A DNA stretch of 64,000 nucleotides from Cliona cf. orientalis (Eukaryota; Porifera; Demospongiae; Clionaida; Clionaidae), in the NCBI GenBank assembly GCA_963930775.1, contig OZ005689.1, forward strand, positions 24,488,058-24,552,057. The letters are read 5' to 3'. The notes under the pieces are model-generated. The model was not told the DNA's origin. It did no database searches and saw only the letters and a list, made by a program, of their open reading frames with translations. Both the position numbers and the translations under genes were made by a program. Every line of letters starts with the position of its first letter. The stretch's first letter is position 1. This document shows, in pieces, positions 44,301 to 56,600 of this stretch.

Positions 44301-46807
44301 AATTTCGTGTGACATAATATTACTAGTGGCACACTACGTGCAGGGGCTTCCTCACTCAGCTCAGATCAGGGAGGCAGTGTGCACGCGCAGTGGCAACTAT
44401 GTGCTTACGGGGAACTCCCTGCTGTTCGATGCCACAAAGCGAGGTAAACAAATCTTGCGTTACATAGGTGCAACAAAAGTGCTTACTAAACGGCACTTGT
44501 AGAAGATCTAAAGCTAGGAATAGTTTATATTGTAGACAAGGTAGTTAACTATCTATGACTGTTAGTGAAAGTGTCAGCAACCACGATTCAACAACGGGCG
44601 ACCATTTTTTGTGGGTCGCACATTAGAGCAATCGAGGGAGTACAGTTCACCAAAACTGGCAGAGCGTTGCATGCGTTGCATAGTGGTATTAAGTTTTCAG
44701 AGAATAGAAATCCATGTCTGACGTGTATCAGGAGCACAAAGAAGCAACAAGAGGCAATCGGGAAGATGGGCGAAGATATAAAGCCGACGCGAACTTTTGA
44801 ACAAGATAGGTAAAATCCGGCAAATCTGATGACTTGTACCACTCTGTTCTTGTGAAGATAGCGATATTATAGCAGGAAATTTCTTCTGCATGTATGACAT
44901 CCATAATTTTGTCTAACTATAATATTATATGCAGTTTAGCGAACTGGAAGAACTTGGGTATAAAGGATTTGCCATTGGCTTTCATGGTGCGAAAAGCCAG
45001 TTAGTTGGAACTTCATCAATATTGCAAACCTTTACTCCACACCTGTTGGAGTACTTACATGCAGTCATTATTGCTGGTATATTATTGTAAAATCTGCGAT
45101 TTATGGTATTAAATGAAGTATCCATTGTATGCAGCCACTCCACCACTTTCAACATCGGGGAGTCAGAATCCCCCAGCAAAGAGTGCAGAAAAGGCAAAGG
45201 ATGTCCACACTAAGTCAAGTAAACTACAAAGGTTATTTCTATAGATCCAATCCTTTCAAAAATTTCCATCTTGCAAAGAGAGCAGAAGCACCAAAGCTAC
45301 AGGACAGATCACCTTTACCACATCAAAGCAAATCACCCCTGCCTGGTATATAATTATGATAGTACAAGCCATACTTTTTATAATGTGCTTATAGTGAACT
45401 TAATATTATATACAGCTACAGCTAAGCCGAGTGTTGATAGGAGTTTGGTGTCAGCTGGGGTAGATCAGCCGTTAACTGCTAATATGTCAGAGGTTCCAAG
45501 TCCACGAGCAAAGCAGCCATTGGCAAATGTAGATCACCATAACAGAGTTCAAACATACTTTGAAATTGTGAATATGCAGCCAATACACGGACACGAAAAG
45601 TATGTGGACATCAACAGAAAAAACTCACCATTAGCAAGAGTACAGAAGCTAATGTGTAAGTTATATAGAATAATAATACTATATATACACCCATTGTAAT
45701 CAGAAATGTGTCGTGATATGAACTTACAGCTGCAACGGAGATGAGTTGTCAAATAAAAGTACTAATAATATTATGCAATAATATAGTCATTGCTAATATA
45801 GTTCTGTACTACATGCAATGGCATCACTACTTTCAGATGGTGAACATGTATCGGACCAATTTCCATCCACTGATAAACTCCAACAACAGCTAGATCATGA
45901 AACGGGTACTAGTAATTGTGATGCAACCAAGCAAAGCACGTAAGCAATCTGAATATTAATGTCTTATGCATGCTTAATTTTATACCTTAGTGCTAAGAGT
46001 TCAAGCGATTATTGAATTGAGAAGTTGGGATTGTTTGAAAATGACAGAAATGTTCTAGTTAGTTCCCAGTGGCTGAATGACAACATCATATATGTAGCTC
46101 AACAGCTGATGAAAATATCAGTTCCAGATGGCACTACACTACAATTGGAGGGCTGCAAAGTCCACAGTGTGGGCGAGTCTGCGGATTTAAACCATGCAGC
46201 CAAACCCCGAGAGAAATGGATCCAACTGTTTCATGTGAATGGTGACCATTGGATCACTGTGTCGAACATAGATGTGGGCCAAGATGCTGCTAGATCTGAT
46301 ATTGTTTATGTTTATGACAGTCTATTGCAACCAGGAATGAGCTTGAACGCAAAGAAAATGATCTGTTCACTGGCTAGACCTGTGTGCAAAACAGTCACAT
46401 TCGATATCATTAATGTGATGTCTCAACCCAATACATGGGACTGTGGTGTGTTTGCTCTAGCTAATGCCACAGAGCTATTGTACGGGTATGATCCTGCCAG
46501 GTGTCATTGGGAAGTTGGTGGAATGAGGAAGCATCTTCTTGAATGCCTTGAACGTGGTCACATGCTACGGTTTCCTACATTGAAGCAACGACGATTACCC
46601 TTGGGAAATCGAGTGAAATTTTCTTTTAAGGAGAGTATTTATTGTGTTTGTCGAATGCCCAACGATAAGAAAATTCCCATGGTTCAGTGTTCATCATGTA
46701 CTAATTGGTACCATGGGCAGTGCTTGAACATTAATGTTGAAGATGTCGAGGCTGGTGAAAGGAAATGCGATGAGTGTAAAGAAATGTTGTCTGATAACTG
46801 TGCTTAA
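38390..46807 (+). CDS. Ulp1-like protease plus PHD finger gene, split by insertion
   Basis: Exon 1 (38390 to about 38646) starts MESEDALLGSYDSEASANDS and ends before a GTATCA donor, with one frame change near 38580. Exon 2 (about 38740-38881) encodes EEEYEEKALEDEVEESPVRK and CRITAWKRHLQK. The 5-kb element 38886-43842 interrupts here. Coding resumes at about 43850 with ALGISHAFFNKKASAAYKEL (weakly HMG-like), then smaller exons (about 44580-44810, 45128 on). The last exon 46025-46807 is a C48 (Ulp1/SENP-type) cysteine protease: His75 in GDHWITV, Asp98 in VYVYDS, Gln134 and Cys140 in SQPNTWDCG. A C4HC3 PHD finger follows (Cys207 to Cys251). Convergent with the KDZ transposase, stops about 0.8 kb apart. 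Likely role in SUMO-type peptide removal and chromatin binding is inference. Confidence 0.65.
39523..40551 (+). CDS. accessory protein of the IS630-like element, 342 aa
   Basis: One uninterrupted reading frame starts MAQSNEKGASYSVHHSVVTV. Residues 83-158 look like a beta-grasp/PB1-type fold (KDFKMFTIRNINTHEVTSVD ... VILWCDGL), with alternating strands around a helix. Residues 180-212 are an acidic then strongly basic stretch (SDDDDGASKKRKKKSR, NRKKRKK), a likely nuclear localisation and DNA-contact region. Residues 223-262 contain LSEKHGDKTYTPMQYRVWSE and NPPNSTMF. The remainder is low-complexity Ser/Gly with a C-terminal helix. No catalytic motif. It lies inside the element, convergent with the transposase, 202 bp between stops. 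The family looks widespread in invertebrate genomes from memory, but its role is unknown. Intactness suggests selection or youth. Confidence 0.65.
   Translation: MAQSNEKGASYSVHHSVVTVNNGAGGGVTLGQVYPRSGVTQAAGRVVVTPLTSREASQISSAVRPHSLVNKVLIKAFVKGCKKDFKMFTIRNINTHEVTSVDKLRQVIKGQLGDEVTQNKFDVGYLQGANFVTVRNAEDLVEVWMNIQKGISVILWCDGLKKIGKSSQACRSQAISSSDSSDDDDGASKKRKKKSRNDDVEDNRKKRKKADERDKKVQDTIDLLSEKHGDKTYTPMQYRVWSEMHIGGVHSSLDNPPNSTMFHRAGSGGPRKKNHTSEIASAIGSLTNALSPKLVTPSSGSTSGSACSPAKLIDNRGKCYKQLSELKSLFESQKKNTLQSDL
40753..41728 (-). CDS. IS630/Tc1-like DDE transposase (DD35E)
   Basis: The main frame (41535-40753, 260 residues from its first Met) has an HTH-like N terminus (LRLVLANPGIYLQELQDELY) and a DDE_3 catalytic core: Asp86 in LVWLDETGCDRR, Asp173 in VVIMDNASIHH and Glu209 in PDLNPAE, with 35 residues between the last two (DD35E). 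Upstream, residues of the DNA-binding domain (SVDLRWRAVWLHLTTNHTP, LLTVSERTVWRY) read from an ATG at 41728 in another frame; a one-base difference near 41603 separates them, so this copy is likely frame-broken in its N terminus. The core is otherwise open to the stop. DD34E and DD34D are the textbook Tc1 and mariner spacings; DD35E marks a less common subgroup. Mobilises the element with CACTAAG ends (inference). Confidence 0.85.
42101..42469. mobile_element. deletion derivative of the IS630-like element
   Basis: About 370 bp reproduces the left 160 bp (CACTAAGTAGAAG, GCACGCAGAATGGATC, TTCACACCTTAGAATT) and right 200 bp (CCCATATGTTTGTATAGGGA, GCCCACGCGCTACGTGA, TTTTTTTTCTGCTTAGTG) of the two-gene element immediately to its left, lacking both genes. 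The two copies are separated by about 18 bp. Confidence 0.75.
43136..43743. mobile_element. TTAA-flanked non-autonomous element, 608 bp
   Basis: The ends CCGATTATAGGCC and, inverted, CCGATTATATGCC are flanked by TTAA at 43132-43135 and 43744-43747. The matching uninterrupted element at 53572-54584 shows the pre-insertion site as a single TTAA at 53666-53669, direct proof of insertion. A 69-residue minus-strand frame (43536-43327, starts MAIDPGTRAVRFLPQGRSYS) has no known product. Confidence 0.9.
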
Positions 46808-46979
46808 CAATCTCATTAGAGCTTTTTGGCCATGGATGGTTGCTGTTGTGTTTATATTATTCACTATAATACCTTTATGTATACCTATTAGTGTGTGCAC
46901 TCACTGCACAACTAATAATCATGACTGTATGATGTTAATCGTGTAATGACATTGTTATAGTTGGATGTGTTAGGTTCTT

Positions 46980-47445
46980 GATCATGACTACCTATACTAG
47001 TCATGGGTGCTGGGTTCTCTACTAAAGTAGTGGTGTTGGGTTCTTGACAAGCTATACTAGTCAGAGGTTCTGGGTTCTCCACTGAAAGTAGTGACCGTGG
47101 GTTCTTGGCTAACTATAGGTGTATACAAGTGGAAGATCCTGGGTTCTACAGTAGGTATAGCTAGCTATGGAGTTTATAATCATAGTGGGTTCGGATTAGC
47201 TAGGTTCCCCGATCATGACTAACTATACTAATCATGGGTGCTGGGTTCTCTACTAAAAGTAGTGGTGTTGGATTCTTGACTAGCTATACTAGTCAGAGGT
47301 TCTGGGTTCTCCACTGAAAGTAGTGATGCTGGGTTCTTGGCTAACTATAGATCTATACAAGTGGAAGGCCCTGGGTTCTACAATAAGTTTATATGGTGGT
47401 TTGTCAATCACAGTGGGCGAAGGATGAGAAGCAGCAGTTAGTAAT
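46980..47445. repeat. tandem array, 231-bp unit with internal sub-repeats
   Basis: GATCATGACTA at 46980 recurs at 47211, followed in both by the same series: a CTATACTA-TCATGGG word, CTGGGTTCTCTACT, AAGTAGTGGTGTTGG, ATTCTTGAC, CTAGTCAGAGGTTCTGGG, and so on. Each 231-bp unit is made of four related sub-units of 55-60 bp built on CTGGGTTCT-ACT-AAAGTAGTG. The array lies exactly between the convergent stops of the protease gene and the KDZ transposase. Confidence 0.85.
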
Positions 47446-47623
47446 AGTGTTATAGCATACATGCACGGCAAATCCTCCAACCATCGGTTGCAGGCAGAAC
47501 ACTAATAATTATTATTGAAGTGAATGTGTATGGGAATGAACGATAACAGTACGAGACAAAAGTCAACAATAAAAATTAATATTAATGTTAGAGTATAATA
47601 TCACAGGTAGACTAGAATAATAG

Positions 47624-50600
47624 CTACAAGCTAACATCTTCCAAGTCTGAATCAGAGTCAGAACTAGAGTCACAGCTACTATCACTGCTGTCTTCACTGA
47701 CAAAATCAGCCTTATACTTCTCCATTACTACAGTTGGAATCGTGATGAGGCTGCCAAATGCTTCAATGGCTGTGGATAGATGCAATTCAGCTTCCCACTT
47801 AAGTTGTTGCAATAAGCATGTTGCTCCTCTAGAAAATCGATCAGCTGAAAAACTTATTTCTTTTATTACTTTTGCTATGCACTCTATTCTTTCTAACCAA
47901 TATATCAAAGTGGCATACATATCCTTTAGGAGCTGCTTTTCTTCTTTGCTTCTCTGCATTAGAAGGTAAGCTTGAACAATATCTCTCCAAGGCACTTGGC
48001 ACGATTCAGCATACTGAACAGCAGAAAGCCTAGCCCAGAAACTTACTATATCACTACTGGAGATACTACATCACTACTGGAGATACTGTCACCTAGTTCT
48101 GACTCAGAACTAGGTGACAGTATCTCCAGTAGTGATGTAGGCGACTGATGGTGGTGTTCAGAACATGCTTCATTGTACTCGACCAACAACTGCTTTGCTC
48201 GCTTGGTCTCCTTCGAAATACTAGTGGGGAGCTTCTTGGCAATTTTTTGCCCATCTGCATGCATGAATTAGATAACCTGGCTCGTTTTCAATATAAATTG
48301 CACTTTTTATACCTGCATATTTTGCTTTCATTTGAAGTAAGTAATGTCGTTTAACAACAGTTGCCCACAAACAGGAATGGAGCTGGATCTGTTTTTCCAT
48401 TAATATTGACTGTCTGGCATTCATATACTCTTTGTCAGTTGTATTCCACCTTATCATAACACCGAATCTCCTTTCCATGTCAGCTAACTTGCAATCCATG
48501 CTGTATAGTACACATACTTTCAAATGAGAAGCATTTTCATAACTATTGGGCTTAGTTGTCATACTTAAAACCTTTTCCCGCAAGGAAGAGCACTGCTTCA
48601 GTGGGCTACGAGTCAGCTGATCTCTGAAGTGAATGCATAATACAGTCACTATTATTATGACAGTCAAAATGTAGCTAATTTGTTGTTAACCTTGCAAAGT
48701 AGAAACTCTGTAACATCTGAAAGTAGTGAGATTTCCACTCAGTTGTAACTATAGAACATTACACACAGTACAATTACTTTTAATTTCTAGTTTCAAATTC
48801 ATGACAACAGGTTACTTGTTTGCTCAAAAACATCACTAGTCATCGCAACTTTCTCTTCCTCAATCCAGTTCTCCACCATAGTGGTAGTGACTGAGACTGC
48901 AACAACAATGATTATAATTCATAAACTGAGGATAGGATGTAGCATAGTATTTTATATACCAGACAACGAGGTACACAATGATGAAGTCTTGTCTAGCCAG
49001 TATATTCATTTCAGTAGCTTTCTTGAAGCGATTAGCTAATAGTGAAGCTGTTGGGAATTAACATTCAGGACTTATGCCACACAGATTATTACTTGACTCA
49101 CCGAGTCTATTCTTAGTTACACGCCCACACTGCAAAAAATGATGCGTGAATATTACGCAAAAACGTGTGTGACTCATTTGCCACAATAGTCACACCTATA
49201 TCAAGTGTGGAATGCACACGACCTAGCACCTGTGGGCTACTAACGAATGTGCTTGCGTAGAAATAACACTTTCTTTGTGTGTAAAAGACACTTCTTTTAT
49301 GTGGATATTGCATTAATGAAATACATTGTATATATGTGAATTATTTATAGAAATCAGTATAACAGCTGCATGTGAAAAAAATCTGTATGTGCATGATTGA
49401 AAGCATAATTGTTACTGTTCAGTTGGTGTATTAAGACATGATAAAATGGATGAAACAATAGAGGGAATCTTTTTCGGACGCTTATTAAAAAGAAAAATTT
49501 CCAAAAATGTATACAACGAAACTAAACCTTCAGGATATTGCATATTAAAAGCATAAAAAGCAGCAAATAAAAATAATGGTGATTTTGGTGGATCGATTTT
49601 ACATAGCACCACTTTCTCTGATACTAAAAACACTTCACTCACTTCACCTTCAAACGATTCTTTGACAATAAGTGTGGGTGCTGCCTCGTCTATTTCTGAA
49701 GCTGCTGCACTGATAGACAGGGATTCCTGGAATAGAAAATGATACCATAAACATTTTGGACACTTGAAATAATATCAGTGAGAGAGAATAGCGGCGGATA
49801 TAATAATTATACATGTCTACCCCCTTCATTTATAGTCCCCCTACATTATTGTTATGATACTGGGGATCTGAGGGAGAGAGAGGGGAGCGGCCAGATGTAG
49901 AGAATTCAGAAGAGAGAGACGAAGAAAAGATAGAGAGTGAATCAGTAACAAATAAGGAGAATAAAGAGAAAAGAAAGTATGAGGAAGTACCGGGATTGTT
50001 GTCAAAAGTCTTTCAGGAGCAGGTTTCACCTTATAGTCAGGAATGATGAAAGGTAGTATTGAAAGGATTTTGACAGTCAATAAGGAATCTACAAAAAATA
50101 ATACTGACATTAATTTTGGTACTGAACATTTTTAATATAGTACGTACCGGATATATCTTCTTGACTCAAATCATCTAGCTCTTTAACCACCTTCTGCACC
50201 TTAGGTGATGTATTCTTTCTTGCCAACTTCAATAGCATCTCCATTTTTTCTCGCCAAACAGTTACGAACTCTCGAGGTCAGGAGAATGAATAACTCGAGC
50301 CAATTCTCGGAGGAGCTGTATTCACAAATTACAAGATTATTACACATTGCATGAGCATATTATTATAGTATGTTGTGATTGTTGACTAAAGCAATAATAA
50401 TTATATTTACAGTTACCTCATCAGGAGATTTGAGAAATGGATATTCTTCCGTTATCTGTGCAACATGCTTTGCATTGTTGACTATATCATTTCGCCGCAT
50501 TTCAAACGTAACCCTCATCAGCTCCTGTACTACTGCTTTGTTTGGATGCACTTTGGTGTGCTCGGATTTCAGCTTTTGATTATGTCTAGCAAAGGAAGCC

Positions 50601-53600
50601 TCATCCTCTCCAGATGGAGGTGTATCCAGCTTTATCTTCTTGCACTTTGGACCAGAATGTGAGTTGGAGGTAGCCCGCTTCTTTAAGGCGAGCTCGATCT
50701 TAACATTGGCTGGCAAAGCGGATTTGTCGACCTTGTTCCTCCTGAACTCACGAAAGCGTGCTCGTAAGGCTTTCACAATGTGACCCTGCATGAAGAGGGA
50801 ACGGCACTGAAAAATGCACATACACTATATAACAATAATGTAATGTTTATATTAGAAGAAATGTACACGCATGTTGTAATAGTATGTTCATTTCTACTTA
50901 CAACTGGGTCCAGTGGTGACTTCAAGTAAGGGTATTTCACTCCTACCTCCCGTGCAACATTCTCAAAATCTGTTTTTGTTGGATTAGAGCAGCATCACAT
51001 TGGCTATTCTGGTGTAAAAGTTGGCCTGCTGAAGTGGCTGTAGGTCTTTGAGTTTTAGCCCGACTTCAATTGCAGGGGGGTAGTGGGGGGGAAATGGGAA
51101 GGGACTAGGAATATCCTTATCTTCAGCTCCCTCCACAACCACAATGGCAGACTCCTGAACAGGCCCACTGACAGCACACTTATTAGTGACGTCTTGGAGA
51201 GGTGAAGTGGCCACCTCATCCTGTAAAATTAATTATTGGCGGTGTAACTACTATGATTGGTCAGAGACAGGTAGAAGGTGAGTGGCCAATGTTGATATGA
51301 CATTTGGTATTAAGCTTCATACATAATACTAAGGTATGACCCCTTGATCAGCATGGACTTTCAATTGTCTTTGTACAGCTGTTTATGTTGGGGAGGGGGG
51401 TGCGCAACCACAGATTTAACAAAGCCAATGTATTATAATATACATTACCCCCCATGTTGAAATGGTTATCAAGCTACACTACTGTACTTAACCTACAAGT
51501 AGATTACTGCATCCCCTAACAATCAAGATGGTATAGTCATCCAGTAGGAACACACTTCTAGTACATACCTCAGGTACTGATAAATCCGATTGCGATTCTT
51601 CAGTAGGTTTTTCTGGTTCTCTTAGAATACTGTCACACTCAGATGCATTGCTCTCCAGTGAGTTTCCTTGCACGGCCATAGTCTGTATATTATTAATAAT
51701 AGCTAATAACTTTTATATCAATCTTATTGACCAGATCGCTACATAATTTAGCTAGTACTAAAAATTTAAATTTTCACACCAGGTCCTGCTGGCTAGTAGC
51801 CTGATTCATGATCTAGCTATTTACCTAAACTTGACTCACCTCATCCTTCTTAACTACTACATTGAATTTCTCCTTATCAGATGGATTGTAGTCATCTTCA
51901 GCTTCTATCCAGTCGTCGAAGTCGGTGTCATAGTATTCAAGTGTCACGCTCGAGTCCGCAGCCAGATCGAAAACTTCCACGGCAAGTTTCTTTAGATAAC
52001 GCACATCGTCTCCCACCTGAATCGTAACGATTCGCTTCCTCTCGTTCTTGCAAAGTAAGACTTTAATTTCCATCGTTCACGAACTCTTTCACTTTCTTTA
52101 TTGATCGGGCAGGAGGTGGCAAAAAAATGGCTGCTGCAGAGCAAGTACGCATGCGTATTCTCTTGCACGCGCTCGATCATGTCATCGCGCATGCGGGCAC
52201 AAGCTAGAGGCGTGGCTTGAATGGCTATAGTTCGCACCAGAGTAGGTCAGCCAAATGGCTTTTCTTTGTTCGATTTGTCATCAGTTCGCCTCCCCTACGT
52301 TTGGAGGAGTATTCAGACACGTTGGAAGCATACATGCATTTGAGTACAACTTTCAGCGTTAGGTGTGGAATCTCTGGTTGCGAAGCTACCTTCAAGAAAT
52401 TCTCTTCGTGGAGATCTCACATTTATCGAAAGCACAGGCAAGAGTTGGACGACCAGCCGGACAGTCAACAGGTATTCTACCCTTCTCCAATTAAGTGGGT
52501 CAGTTTAAAGTGCCCTGTACCATTCAGATAAGCTGTTGTCTACACATGTGACACCTACATGTAGCTAATAGCCTGCCACCATAGTGACATGTGAATTTAT
52601 TAATGTGTTTTTTAAATCTACATGTACAGGATCTTCAAGATCATGATGGTACATTCATATCTGATTTCGATCAAGAGCCGGCGGCAGCAGACACAAGTGC
52701 AGATCACGTAGAATATGATGGACAGCTGGTCACAGCAGCTGGATTATTTGTAATGAAGACGAGGGACGGTAGAAAAGTAACACAGGTACATAGGACATTG
52801 TGTGCCATGAGAATAATACTAGTATGCTCTCCCCACCATAGTCATGTGCTTAATTATTGTGGATCCATGTGGAAAGACTTGCATGCAGATGGTTGATTTC
52901 CCAAAGGGGGTCACTCCCATAGGCCCTGTATCCAGAGCTGCAACCGGGATCAAGATTATTGACTATAAAAAAAAATGGCCTTGACCACGGCGCGAGTTTT
53001 TGCCCTTGACCCGTTGACTACCGACCAATTGCACATGCACAAAATCTTCACCATACCTCTTGGCCACCTAGCTATGCTGGAGATAGGACCCAGAACACCG
53101 CTTACCGCTTGACCATTTGACCGATCCCATTGCATTTTAACCCCAGTCGGAGCTCTGGACACAGCACCTATGGGAGTTACCCCCCGCCACTCGAAACCAG
53201 TGCCAGGCATGAAACTATCCTAACCTTGTTCCCAGGCCCTATGAAGGAGAGAGCCTTGTACACACTGCTTGCTCATGTGCCAGGTGGGATCAAGTAACAT
53301 AAACCGCCCCCACCAAGGGTGTATAAGCTCATGCCCCCTCTCAATTACTCTCCATTGAGTTATTATTTATCAATACTGCATTGACAGTTCTAAATAATGC
53401 ACAGTTCATGCCCATATCCTTACCAATGAACCCCTACAACTAGGTGACAAACAGTGTGTACCAGACTTTCCTTCCTTCTTAGGGCCTGGTAATGGGGCTA
53501 GAGACTGCCCCTACCCCTGAATTAAAATTTAATATCATTGTGCTAAGACCAATCACTCAACATTTGTTTAAGGTACCATTAAATTGCGTGGGCGTGAGGT

Positions 53601-56600
53601 GGGGATATGACACCTAAACCACATCAAAGTCATTAGTGAGGTGCATGATGTGTAACCACGCCCTTTTAATTGCACAGGTCTCAGGGGTGTGGCTGCTAGA
53701 GCCGGAAGTGTTCATTTAATATCCTCCATGGACCGGAAGCCGAGCCGGAAGGGAGGGGCCAGGCCACGCCCAAAACAGCCCCACCCTGTTCCCCAAGGAC
53801 CACCATTCTCAATCAAGTGCCTACTAACCACCGGATGTCCACCGGAAGCCCACAATCAATCCCAATTAAAACACACAGCTTCCTCAAGGCCAAAACACAC
53901 ACAAACACTTGGAGGCCGTTCTGCCACACCGCCCACGCAAGAGCTCACCTCATTTCCTGTGTGGGCGGAGTAACAACACGTCATCGCAACCACATCCGCT
54001 TCAAACCATCGTCAGCTTCCGTCCGGCCGTACAGGCCCCTCGATCGCACCGCCGTACAGTGCCTCATTAACAGACATGGCCTCACCTTTGACCTCCTGCC
54101 ACGCCCCCAAAGCCTCCTGGACGGGTTCAAAGGTCACCACCGCATCCGGGACACGCCCACCTATCGCCGCAGCCAAGTCCCCGGCCCCAATGTCCAAGCA
54201 CTGGCCCGTGAAGCCACGCCCAACCGGAAGCAATAAAACCTGCATTAACACACACGCACACACTCCACACAGTGCCAGGAGCACGCCCACATGCTTAATT
54301 AAGCCTAATTAGCTTTTTTTTTTTTTTTTTTTTTTTTTAAGTCGTTGCGGTTAATAGTTAAGCAAGAATGCTTTGATCTTGCTTTGATGTGGGCAATTAC
54401 CGGCCTTTTCTTCAGGGGCCACTTCCGGTCGCTAATTACACGCGCATAATCATCCCTGGCCGATTCTGGACACGCCCACCTTCGACCAAAAGCACTCGTA
54501 TGGCCTCTTCGGCCACGCCCCTTCACGATTCGCTAATTGAATTAGCCATTCCTGACGCTCACGCCCACGCAATTAAATGGTACCTTAATGTGCAGACTTG
54601 TTTGGATGGGATCCTGTCTGATGTTGACCAGCTTCATACATTGGCCCTCATGCACTCCCACAAGCAGACTCTCCATTTTAAGACAACACAATGTCTCTAT
54701 GGAAGTGATAACTGCTGTAAAGGCTTCAATGGAAACTACCCAGTCCAGTAACTTGTTCAGTGGACTTGAGACTGAGCATAAGCAAAATGAATTTTGTAGG
54801 AATCACTTTGGCTTGGTTGTAAGTCATTTTCATTTCTTTCTGGCATTGCATGCATGCACTTCTCCTTAATTTTCTAGGAACCTGTTGAACGTGTGCTGGG
54901 GAGGGTGAACACACAAACCGCTCGTGGTACAACACTCAAGTGTGAAAGCTGTTATGATGTTACTCTCTTGCAATCTCTTCAGTCTCTTCTTATGAGTGAT
55001 GCAATCGTTGAACAGGTAACACTGTAAGCTTCGGTCCACATGTGCACAGTAGTCATTTGTGTGTGTGTGTGTGTGCCACGGCATACACAAAAACTAATGT
55101 TTCACTTTCAAACAGTGTTTATCTCAGTATATTTTTTATGTACGTAGATATTCCACCCTCACTTTAGTGCACGGCTAGAAGACTATTGTGATGGAACCCA
55201 GTTTGCTGAACATCCCTTATTTTCAGTAGATGAATGTGGTTTACAAGTGATGCTTTACTATGACGACGTTGAAGTATGTAACCCACTAGGATCTTCCACT
55301 ACAGTTCACAAATTAGGTACGTAATTATTATTCTTAGTTCAATTTAAGTCACCCTTATCCATCATTAAATTTATTATGTTTGTAGGGCTCTTCTACTGTA
55401 CTCTAGGCAATGTAGAACCTAGGCTGAGGTCGCAGCTTTCAGCTATCCACCTTGTTGCTGTAGTACGTACTAACTACATCGATGCGTATGGAGTTGATAA
55501 AATTCTCCGTCCATTTGTTGAGGATATTAAGAAGTTAGAAAGTGTAAGCTGCTGTTATATGCTCTCTCGTATTGTATTATCGTATAATAATATTATTATA
55601 CATATAGGACTCGGGTGTAACATTTATTGTTGAAGGGGAGAGGAAACAGCTTCGAGGGACCTTAACTGTTGTATCTGCAGATAACCCGGCTGCACAACTA
55701 GTGGGTGGATATAAACAACTGCACTCAGCAACTCGAAAATGCCGTGATTGCTTAGCTATTGATGATAACATGCAAACAAAGGTATTATATCCAGCTGTAC
55801 GATGTACTAGTTGAACTTTTATTTACCAATATTATAATAGTTCATTTCAGAAGCATTCACACCTCGAGATCAAACGACACAATTACCATGTCAGTTTGTT
55901 AAATGGCCGCTTACATGATCATTACGCTACCGTGTGTGGCTTAAAGCGGGAATCTATTTTGAATTCCCTTCGCTATTTCCATGTGACATCTGGCATTCCA
56001 CCGGACATCATGCACGATGTACTAGAAGGAGCTCTTCAAGTTGAAATGAAGTGTCTTCTTGACGTTCTCATCCACAGGGAGCGCTATTTTGCTCTAGCTA
56101 CATTAAATGAGCGTATACGCAGCTTCCCATATGGATCAGACGTCACAGACCACCCAAAGCCAATTCCCTCTGGATTTAGTACCTCTGCTTCAGCTAATGG
56201 AGTTAAACAGTGTGGTAAATTAATATTGCATACATTGATATCGAGAAATTAATTCTGCATACACACATTTGTATTGACTGCAGCGTCAGAAAGTTGGAGC
56301 CTTGCTAGAATGCTGCCACTCCTGGTTGGAGACCTAGTTCCTGAGGATGACCCACACTGGCTGAACTTTCTTTTGCTTCTATCCATCATTGACATTATTA
56401 TGGCTCCAAAAGCAACAAAAGCTTTGGCTGCTTACCTGCGAGAGCTAATCTTGCAACATCACACAGCTTTCAAGGACCTATACCCAGAGCGCCCCATCAC
56501 ACCCAAGATGCACTACGTAATTCACATACCACAGTGGATGATAAAGTAAGTAGACATGCACCACAAAAATTAATAAAGATCAATTGTCAAGATGGTGCTA

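Noticed and set aside
46980-47445. Repeat array resembling CRISPR or an origin iteron set
   Set aside because: Sub-units vary, no conserved spacer structure, eukaryotic transposon context.
54012-54312. Open frames on both strands within the 1-kb TTAA element, also seen at 42521-42730 and 43112-42738
   Set aside because: The frames are equally open in opposite strands of the same GC-rich repeat and match no family.
54316-54340. T run as a possible poly-A tail of a retroposed element
   Set aside because: It lies in the middle of an element bounded by inverted GGTACC ends and TTAA duplications, and the homologous A-run in the other copy is likewise internal.
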